Below are positions 30,001-38,062 of a DNA stretch of 64,000 bases, in pieces. Source of the stretch: Halichondria panicea (lineage: Eukaryota; Porifera; Demospongiae; Suberitida; Halichondriidae); contig NC_087382.1 in assembly GCF_963675165.1 (NCBI RefSeq), positions 2,395,567 through 2,459,566 of the forward strand, written 5' to 3'. A program made the position numbers and the translations under genes. The notes below the pieces were generated by a model. The model made no database searches and had not been told where the DNA came from. It worked only from the letters and a program-made list of their open reading frames with translations. Each line of letters starts with the position of its first letter. Within the stretch, counting starts at the first letter, position 1.

Positions 30001-33000
30001 ATATATAACAATCGTAAAATCGTCCCGAGGGTCTACAGTCAGTGCCTCAGGAGACGGATACGGCCCTCGCAGTTGGTACGTATTATTGCTCAAAATTGCA
30101 TCTGAAAACTCTGCAACCAATGGCTGAACTGACTGCACGTCCATGACATCACTGAAGTGTAGCGAGAGAGTGGAGCTGTCCATATCTAAATCAACGTACT
30201 CTAATTCAGCAGGTGTAATATCGTCGATAAAAGCAGCTCTGTTGTTGAGTTTAGTAGCATTGAAGAGATTTGTTGGAATAGCCGGGTTGGAGGACATGTC
30301 AGTAAGAGACGTGGAGTTGAATGCTATCCATGTGTCATCGTCATCAGATGCTAGTACATGGCTCAGTTTGAGAGCTCGGAGATCATTTCTATTGAACATT
30401 ATTTGCACTTGTTGTTTTCGCTCGTCTGCATATGATAAATATCCTCCTGTTAGGAATTGAAATGGTTCAACAACTGTCAAATTCCGATAGACAGTACAAC
30501 CTCTCAGCAACACGGGGTAGAGATCGTCCACGCTTGATTGCATCACTTGTTCCATCATTCTCATCAGATTTTTATCCTCAGTGTCATTTCCTGCCATTAA
30601 TAAACCACTTCCTGAAGCACTTCCTAACCCAGATCCTGAGCCTGAGGCACTTCCAGGTTCAGGGGGAGAAAAGGTTGTGGTCACAGGTGGTGGGAACGTG
30701 GGTGGATTCCGTACGGGATGGAGACCCTGAGGGCATTCCAGTACATACTCACCGGGAGCAAACGTGTGCGTGAGATTATAGATAGTACCATTCTGGAAAA
30801 ACACTGAATAAAAGTCGTTGATAAACTCACGATCGTATATTCGCAAACTTAAGCTCTCGTTTCGTGCGATTGCAATTTCTGTCAGGTTGACTGACGACAA
30901 ACTTATCGATTCATCAAATTGCAACGTAAGTGTCCAGTTATCGAAATTGAAAGCTTTGAACTCTTCCAGCCTAGGTCTGGTGGTATCAGGCACAAAAATA
31001 TTGATCTGTAATGTGTTGATCCCATCGGTACGCTGTGAGATACTGTTACCACTCACATCCTCAATCAGATAATCGTATGTTAGAAACGAGGTTTGCTCGG
31101 AAGAAAATATCGTTTCGTAAGCTTTGAGCAGATTAAGATCAGCTTTTGTCATTGTCCACATTATCTGAAGCCCATTTTCACTTCTTGAATATACGCCTCT
31201 TTCTCGTAGATTGACGCCAACCGTTGCCATGGCATTATCTTGGAATGTTAGGTTCATCGGAGTGAAAGTATCCGCTCGTACAACTTCGTTGAATGTAAAC
31301 GACATTTCCCCAGAATCTAGATCAATATTGTACGATCCCAAAACAGGGGGTGTGGTGTCAGGCACGAACGATTCTGGTTGGTGGAAATAATCCAGCGTGT
31401 TTGCAAGTATTGGAATAATAACGTTTCCGTTCACATCGGATATAAAACTACTCGAAAATCGTATCCAACAGTTACCATCGAAAGTGCAAAGCTCTGTATT
31501 TAGCTTGAGCCTGTTGAGATCATTGCCACCAAGTTGGAAGGTCACGCTCGGACTGTCCTCACCGACTGGAGAGAGCTCGGCAAATGCAAACACGTGAGAA
31601 GCGTTGCCATAGGAACTATCGAGAGAGATCTCTGTAAAATTGAGCGATTGTACTTCAACAGTTTCGGAAAATTGTATCGAAAATGTCCCAGTATTTAAAT
31701 CAAATTCGGTGTAATTTGAAACCGTAGGATTGGTAACATCAGCCATGTAGAATCCAACGGATTCCCCTCGGGCTATAACATTCTGATTGTCAGCTGTGTC
31801 TCGAGTAAGTACAGCTGTGGCCGATAGATAGCAAGAAGAAGAATCAATGCAAATACGCAGCCTTTTGAGCTCATTCAAATCGTTGTCAGATAATTGTATT
31901 TGACTGTAGCTCAGCAACCCAGTGTCTAATGTCAGACTTGATGTTAGTGTGTGGGCGGTAGCAGGGGGTGCTCCAGATGGTTGGTTATGGAACGTTATTG
32001 CCGTGGGTTGCGTTATACTGAGGTCCACTGTTTCATCATAGTACACAGTAAACATACCGGTGTTGTAATCAAGATCAAACCCCTCGACAATCGGTCCACT
32101 TCGATCTTCAATATACGTAGTAACTAATAGAGCATCATTCATTGGTCGGGGCAGTACATAATTGTTGTTCATATCTCTGATAGTTCCCGAGGTTACGCTC
32201 AAGTGAGTGTTGCTTCTGAGGGTTGCCAAATCCGTCAACGCCTTTATCACGTTCAGATCACTCGGGAGGAGGTCAATATCGATGGTTGTGCTCACTCTAA
32301 GGAATGAGATGCCCCCAAGCAGTGTATGAGTGGAAGTGGGCGTGTCTGGTGTATTTTGTATCGTAATTTGAGTGGGATCGAAACTTGTAATATTCACAGA
32401 CTCGGAAAATGTGAGTGAAAGCACTCCGGTGTTTAAATCAAGAGTGTACCTATCGAGGGTTGGTTTCGTTAGGTCAGCCGTGTGACTGGTTATCTGTAAG
32501 GCTTCATCTCGTAGTATCGGCACAACAGAGTTGCCACTTGTGTCGCTAATAGTTGCAGCATCAATTGTGATAAATGTGTTCGTATCCATGGTAGCGAGAG
32601 GAAATGTAGCCGTGATAGCATTGAAATCAGTATCGGAGAGGTTGACAATCAGTACAATCCCATTGGCCGACAGAGTTGTACTAAAAGCCCCGAGGGTAAC
32701 AGTTTGTGTGGGATCACTACTCCTGTCTTGCAGTTGGACTCGAGTTACGCTGAAAGTTTGCGAAGAAATTGTTTCATCAAAAGTTAGCGAGAGAAGTCGT
32801 TGGTCCAAATCAAGAGAGAAACTTATCAACTGTGGTGAAATTGTATCACCTATAAAGTTTGCAACTTGTAGAGAGTTAGTGGATTGCACCTCGACAACGA
32901 CATTACCAGCTGCATCTTGCACTGTGTTGGCAGTGTGAGAGATAAAAGTATTTGTATCTGAAGTGGCTATATCGCTCATTGCTTTCAGGTTATCAGCGTC

Positions 33001-36000
33001 ATCATCAGCCAGCTGTAGAATCAGGATAGTACCGTCGGCTTGTGACGTTATATCTCCTCCAGTGAGTGTGTGTGAAGTGGTACCTGTGAGGGCGGAGCTA
33101 ACTCGGCTCTGTATCGTCACTTGAGAGGGATCAAAGGTTGAAGCTCGAGCAGTTTCTGAGAAGGTCAAGAAAATTTTTTCTGTGCCCAAATTGAAAGTGA
33201 AACCGGTAAGTACAGGAGGTGTAATATCGGGTATAAAATTGAACACTTGCAGAGCAGAATCGATTGAAATTTCAGACGCTTGATTTCCGTTAATGTCCTC
33301 GACAGTTCGTGGTAGGATAGTGATGAAGGTATCGCTGGGTGCAGTGGCTAGATTGTCTATTGCCTTGAGGGCGTTCAAATCAAAGCTACTTAGTTGAACG
33401 GAAATTTCTGCACTGTCGATATTTGAGGGAACGCTATTGACAAGTGTATACGTGACAGTAGATCTGAGACCACGATTAGCCAGAGTTAGTCCAGTCACAT
33501 CAAAAGTGGCGGCTGAAACTGTTTCATCGAATGCAAGGATAAGAGTACCTGTGTTCATGTTGAGAGAAAACTCCCGTAGAGTTGCGACAGTTGTATCTTC
33601 CATGTATTGCTCTGCTTGTAATGCTTGTACTTCACTGATTGCTATCACTCTGTTTAAATTCATATCTGAAATAGCGTTGATAGTGATTGATATGTAAGAG
33701 TCGGCTATAGATGTTCCCAACCCTCTGTCAGCTTTGATGGCGTTGGCATCTTCCTCTGAGAGTTGTATGGCAAATATATAATCAGCATCTGATGGAATTA
33801 GTTCACTAAAGCCTGTAAGAGTGTAGCCAGTTGTACTTCCTGCACCGGCTAGTAGCCGCACATTTCCAGGCTGCAATGTGAGAATATCAACTGTTTCTGT
33901 AAAGGTTAGAATGACTTGCACAGTGTTCATATCCAGAGTCCAGCTTTGCAGCTCAGGTCTTGTAGCATCTAGCATATAACGTGAGGCTTGTATAGCTTTA
34001 CTATCTGTGATAGCTGTAGCATCTTCTCCATTCACGTCGTCCGCTACGCTTGCTGTGACTGTCAGGAAGGTATTAGTCAGATCTGTAGCAAGATTTCTAA
34101 TTTGCTTGATTCGATTTAGATCTACAATGCCAATGGTAACTTGCATCAAAAATCCATCACCCATAGAACTTGATGAAAACTCAGAAGTCAGTGTATGCCA
34201 TTCCATAGGTACCCTATTGACTGCATTCTGTAGCGTAAGAGCACTTACATCAAAAGTTAAACCAACAACAACATCGTCGAATGTTAAGACCAATTCCCCG
34301 ATATTCAAATCAAGAGTGAAGTCAATCACAGTAGGCGGTGAGGTATCGTCCGTGAAGGTTCTGACTTGGATAGCTTGTGAAAGAGGCACTGCTACACTCG
34401 TGAGGCCGTTAGTATCTTGAGCTAGTCCAGATTGTGTTGAGAGATAAGTGTCAGTTATGCTCGTGGCTATGCTCTGATTGACCTCCAAGAAAGTGATGTC
34501 ATCGTTTGTGAGCTCGATTGTGATAACGGCCGAAGCAGCTTGTGGTGTGGGCACTATTACACCACGTAATAGTTTACGGGTAACGGCACCACCATCTTGT
34601 GAAGAGCTGACGATCAATTGGCTAGGATCTACCGTACTCACTAAGACTGGCTCTGTAAAAGTCACCGTAATGGAGTTAGTATCAAGGTCGAAATCAAACG
34701 TCATTATCTGCGGTGGAGCTAAATCCGGTACAAACATGGCGGCCATTTGCGGGTTAGCGTTTGAAATAGCTTGCACCCTGTTCTCAGGATAAGTGATATC
34801 ACGTACAGTATTAGCGTCCATACTCAGATAGGTGTTAGCCAAGGCTGTAGCTAAATCTGGTCTCGATTGCAATGCATTTATATCTTCATCGGAAAGAACG
34901 ACTTGAACTACAGTTCCAGACGATGTTAGAATTGTACCCTCGGTCAGCCTATAAAGAAGAGCTTCATCGCTAACCCCAGGTGCTGCCAGAACAGTAAGAC
35001 CACTGATATTGAAGGAGTCAAATGCTACAGGCTCATCGAAAGTGAGCTGTATTTCACGAGAAGTTAAATTGAGAGTGAACTCTTCCAGAACTGGCCCAGT
35101 TGTATCATCTGTGAAAGAGACTAAGTATCGCTGTGTTACACTGCCTCCATTAGCTATCTCCATGACGTTGTTTCCTGCCATATCAGAGATGAATCTACCT
35201 GGAGATGCAATAGTCAGCCAACAATCTGATGCAGACGTGCAAATCCGAGGGGACAGTTTCAATCTGTTCAGTTCTTCGCGAGGGAACGTGAAAGTGATGC
35301 TAACATCGTTCATGCAGTCAGCAGAATCACAGGTCAGCGCTTGGACATTGTATGAGTCTGACACCAGTGATATTTCAGCATGGTGCTGAAAGAACAGAGT
35401 ACCTGGTAATACAACTGAAGCTGTGTTAATAGGCTCATCATAGCGGATTGTAAACTTGCCAGAATTTAAATCGAAACTTTCGAATCCATCTTGGACAACA
35501 TTCGGCCTGATAATATCAGCTACGTACACATTCACCTGTTCTGCATCACTCAGTGGATATGCTCGTAATTCATCGCCTGAGGCTTCAATGCCATTTCCAC
35601 TCTCAATCACAAGATAGCTAGTTAACTCCCCTGTCGCTAAGTTCTGATCGAGTTTGATTGCATTCAAATCTTCCGTAGAGAGAGAAATAGAAACTGAAAT
35701 ATCAACAATCGTAAATCTTCCTGAACATGCAGACAGTTGATAGGTCGAAGCTGAGTTTGGCACGTTTGTTCTAGTGATATAAAAATAATACCATTCAATG
35801 TACATTGTGATAGCTTTATACAATAGATCAATTGAAGAAAGGCTTAACATTGGCAATGGAGTATATTGCATCCGAACTTGATAATGGTGAGTGATATTAC
35901 ATGTTACTAAACCAATCTCTCTACAGGCAAGCAACATAATTTCCCATAATGAGTAAGCTACGCTAACTGTAAAGGATAATCTCTTACTGTCTGTCAGAGA

Positions 36001-36504
36001 GGGAGATCTTGGTGCAATCAACTGTAGAGCCAGTGTCCAGAGAACTCGCAACTACTGTTATCTGTAGCACCCCAGCATTCAAGTCCAACTCCCAGGAATC
36101 AAGCTCAAGATCTGTATACAAGAGTTAGTGCATTTTCAATTCCGTTCATTTCATACCCTATATAGCGTAGGGTATTTCAATTCACAAGGCCTAAAAAAGA
36201 GAAACCCTCCCCCATTTCCAAACTCAGTATCATACCAGTTACAGCTGATAACATAATTATTGAATTAACACAATAACGATGTGATATATAGAACTTGATG
36301 TTGTTGTACATGCATGCAAACTACAATGTTATGTACTCCACTCTCGTTGACTCTTTATATATACAGCCATTCTAGTTATATTACAATATCACATAAAAGC
36401 GAGTCGTGCTCCTGATATATTAACTCACTCTGTCCATTGGCAACTTGTGAAGCAGTTATTACTAGCAGTGCCAACAATGCAAAGCTCATCTTGAAGTTAG
36501 ACAT
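1..36504 (-). CDS. Giant secreted repeat protein, 5' part (at least 11,876 aa in window)
   Basis: I infer four exons: 36504-36429, 36111-35988, 35770-17652 and 17310 to beyond position 1. All three introns have GT-AG ends and the reading phases join exactly (phases 1, 2 and 1). The start ATG at 36504 opens a signal peptide (MSNFKMSFALLALLVITAS), and a second in-frame ATG is at 36489. The mature chain begins at once with the first repeat (LDSWELDLNAGVLQITV) and continues as a tandem array of about 125-residue repeats. In exon 4 the frame was checked at 17300, 12512, 8882, 4202 and 2 and stays in register. No stop is reached before the window edge, so the C-terminus (anchor, membrane segment or other domains) is unknown. 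The product should be extracellular: signal peptide, very many N-glycosylation sequons, Ser-Gly runs and few cysteines. The function is not recognised; a structural or adhesive matrix role is inference. The preceding gene ends 855 bp upstream on the same strand. Confidence 0.85.
7331..7370 (-). other. Ser-Gly insert in a giant-protein repeat
   Basis: This encodes GDQGSGSGSGSSGMGVG between the ITLQ-type strand and the YTLTSG strand of one repeat. Acidic residues flank it. Ser-Gly pairs are possible glycosaminoglycan attachment points. Confidence 0.6.
9815..9840 (-). other. Short Ser-Gly insert in a giant-protein repeat
   Basis: This encodes SGSGSGDFGS inside a longer insert placed after a YTLTGC strand. 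That position differs from the usual one before the YTLTGG strand. Confidence 0.5.
11794..11831 (-). other. Ser-Gly insert in a giant-protein repeat
   Basis: This encodes LISGSGSGSGSGSGR, six Ser-Gly pairs in a row, between the ITLQ-like strand and the YSLTLSG strand. Confidence 0.6.
16843..16902 (-). other. Ser-Gly/Asn-Gly insert in a giant-protein repeat
   Basis: This encodes SGSSSGSGSGSGSGNGNGG, followed by a potential N-glycosylation site (NRT). It is among the longest of these inserts. Confidence 0.6.
17311..17651 (-). other. Intron 3 of the giant gene (341 bp), the only break between two giant exons
   Basis: The donor is ACAG|GTGAGTTAATG and the acceptor is TTATTCTACAG. The intron is AT-rich with TAATTATT-type runs, like the other introns here. 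The frame upstream stays open for some 40 codons into the intron before a stop, but that stretch has no repeat character. Splicing joins phase 1 to phase 1 and restores a normal repeat, which strongly supports this intron over a true gene end. Confidence 0.85.
18838..18872 (-). other. Ser-Gly insert in a giant-protein repeat
   Basis: This encodes TSGSGSGSGSGSGLR, located between LTFISE and FTLTGGEN, the standard insertion site. Confidence 0.6.
21760..21798 (-). other. Ser-Gly insert in a giant-protein repeat, unusual site
   Basis: This encodes SISGSGSESGSGLL. It lies between TYLSLVS and IRDMAGN, a different loop from most other Ser-Gly inserts, and is preceded by several N-x-T/S sequons. Confidence 0.6.
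26526..26586 (-). other. Ser-Gly insert in a giant-protein repeat
   Basis: This encodes ELGSASGSGSGMGNSGSGLG between LITLQES and the YTVS strand. Glutamate precedes the first Ser-Gly, as in many glycosaminoglycan sites. Confidence 0.6.
30600..30660 (-). other. Pro-rich plus Ser-Gly insert, the largest loop in exon 3
   Basis: This encodes EPGSASGSGSGLGSASGSG, preceded by a proline/threonine stretch (PPTFPPPVTTTFSPP) and followed by an acidic, Met-rich segment, all before FLTGGYL. The whole loop is over 90 residues. It has two extra cysteines (ECPQG and RGCTV) that could close it. Confidence 0.6.
35771..36428 (-). other. Introns 1 and 2 with 124-bp exon 2 of the giant gene
   Basis: Intron 1 is 36428-36112 (317 bp) and intron 2 is 35987-35771 (217 bp, donor GTAAGAG, acceptor ATCACTAG). 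Exon 2 (36111-35988) encodes the first half of repeat 1, from LELDSWELD to ISLSDR. The open frame seen through intron 2 up to 36051 is read-through, not coding: it lacks the repeat pattern, whereas splicing restores the expected ISLSDRQ-TNVPNSASTYQLS order. Intron 1 is AT-rich and I see no other gene in it. Confidence 0.75.
36429..36504 (-). other. Exon 1: signal peptide of the giant repeat protein
   Basis: This is 76 nt of coding sequence, 25 codons plus one base. The peptide has a short basic start (SNFK), a hydrophobic core (MSFALLALLVITA) and a likely cleavage region around QVANGQ. The donor is CAGA|GTGAGT. The single left-over A joins AT of exon 2 to make Asn. This places the first repeat a few residues after the predicted cleavage site. 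Without this exon the array would lack any export signal, so it decides that the protein is secreted or type I membrane-bound. Confidence 0.8.
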
Positions 36505-37358
36505 CCTTGGCCTTAATGCTGGCCCACTTTAGGTCACTGAGGTCACTGCAGATACACCCCTTCTTACACACTTGTATAGCTTCTGCAGGCTTGTTTCTAG
36601 TTGCTTTGTCTTTCTGTAGCTAGAACTAATCTAGCTTTGTCATAGAGAAAGCTGTAGAAACTGTAGGTGAGTGCACAGAGTTATAATGGCGGCAAAGTTA
36701 CTTATGCTCAGTGTATAAAATGTACATTGACCTAGAGCAATGAATAATGATGCCCCCATGGCTACAGAGACACAAATAAATCAACAGGAAAGCTCTAAAG
36801 AAATTCATAGTTGCCAGTTTACTCCCCTTGAAAAAAAGAGGGGAGGGGCTCATCAATCTAACGGGAATGCGCATGCGCATTGCTCCGTTTGTTTAATATA
36901 CTGTCATGAGAAAAAAACTAAATCTGCAAACTGAATATCCCTGGGAGGGTGAATAGGTGTGGCTTAGTGGTTAGGGTGGTGGCTTAGTAGATTAGATGAT
37001 AGATTAAGCATGGGTTCGATTCCCTCTTGGGGGACTTTTCTTCATTTCTTTATAATTATAATTCAGTACTAATAAAAGTGTAGCTTATATTATTTAATAT
37101 GATAATTCATATCTGGAAATCTGGTAATGGTTTTGTTGTTCGGAAATTCTCTGTTGCAAGTCACTGCAATCAATCAATACAATAGCAGCGTTTAAAAAAC
37201 ACTATTATAAACATCAATAGTAAAATAAACAATGCAAATTGTCAATAAAATACAGAAAGGAAAGGGGAACAATATAGAGCAGCTTATAACAAACTACAGA
37301 GACTGAGTGATCTACTGAGCACACAAAACTAAAAACACGCAGTCTTATAGTTATCAAG
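36505..37358. other. Spacer between CDP-diacylglycerol synthase and the giant gene
   Basis: This 854-bp spacer must hold the 3' end of the upstream gene and the promoter and 5' UTR of the giant gene. I see an ATTAAA-type candidate polyadenylation signal on the minus strand near 37095, a tRNA-like segment at 36950-37036, and a CGCATGCGCAT palindromic stretch near 36868. No open frame here looks real. No clear TATA box was identified. Confidence 0.5.
36950..37036 (+). repeat. tRNA-like segment with A and B boxes (SINE head or tRNA pseudogene)
   Basis: An A-box-like TGGCTTAGTGGTTAGGG (about 36960-36976) is followed about 50 bp later by a B box GGTTCGATTCC (37013-37023), the spacing of a pol III internal promoter. 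The acceptor arms and T stem do not pair properly and no clear anticodon stem was found, so a working tRNA is unlikely. A tRNA-derived SINE remnant fits better. Confidence 0.4.
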
Positions 37359-38020
37359 CTATTCTCTGAGAGCAGTTTTGAGTCTCTCGAATATCTCCAT
37401 TTGTTTGTCATACGGGAGAGCGAGGAGCAACGTCATCAGCATGTCTGGGTTGGGGCTCCTGTGGAGTGTGTGGATGGGTGTTGTGTGTGGAGAGAGTGTG
37501 TGGGCGTGAATTTAAATTATTGTGTCATGGGTAATCAAGTGATAGACTTGAGAGTTATTAGATGACAAATATGTTATTAATATAATTTTTACAAATACTC
37601 TAAAGCCTGAAATAGTGTTTATTGAGGGACCAACAATTCACGCAAATACAATCACTGTGAAATATGTGAAATTGAGCGAGTGTGTAATTTCACCTGCAGA
37701 ACGTGAAATAGTAGACATTGGAGAAAGTAGCCATCAGAATCTGACAGTCGAACCTATCCATAGCACCGCCGTGACCAGGGATGACGTCAGCAAAGTCTTT
37801 GATGTTAAACGCCCGTTTGAACCCTGAGGCAAAAAATCCTCCGAACGGAGCGAGCAACGAAGCAAATACAGAGAGCGGTATAGAGTGGATCTGAGCAGGA
37901 TAGAGGTTTAGGGTCACTCCAAGCACCTGTGTGTGTGGGTGGTGTGTGTGTGTGCATGTGTGTGCGATTATAACTTGTTACTCAGAAGCTACACTGTGTA
38001 CATAATAAGAATGCAATGAG

Positions 38021-38062
<42 letters not shown>

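Larger units (their letters stand above)
17652..35770 (-). repeat. Exon 3: 18.1-kb coding array of about 46 Ig-like repeats
   Basis: One uninterrupted exon of 18,119 nt encodes about 6,040 residues. I counted 46 repeat starts by the D-x-T-x-P boundary (for example PDTTPPVLGSYNIDLDSG). Each repeat is about 125 residues and runs in order: boundary with Pro; LDLNTGxLxLxFxETVN; a short S/D-rich turn; ITLQ; YTLTGG; an acidic turn; VxIxLxxxDLNxIKRL; LATSxNNTFIS; IxDMNGNxVVPI; ALQVxxF. Copies differ widely from each other, so the array is old rather than freshly duplicated. The donor is CTGACAG|GTGAGT at the YTLTG-G site of the last repeat. By motif the unit resembles bacterial Ig-like domains of the Big_5/SbsA type, with a final D-x-x-GN strand. 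That assignment is by eye only. Confidence 0.85.

Noticed and set aside
35771-36051. Possible N-terminus from an ATG at 36051
   Set aside because: That start lies inside exon 2 in the wrong frame and runs through intron 2. The signal-peptide exon at 36504 plus exon 2 gives a better, phase-consistent start.
1-36504. Bacterial adhesin from a symbiont contig
   Set aside because: The gene has GT-AG introns and a spliced signal-peptide exon, and it lies next to intron-rich animal genes on the same strand, so the locus is eukaryotic even if the domain has a bacterial look.
36950-37036. Functional tRNA gene
   Set aside because: A and B boxes are present but the acceptor and T stems do not pair and no anticodon arm was found.
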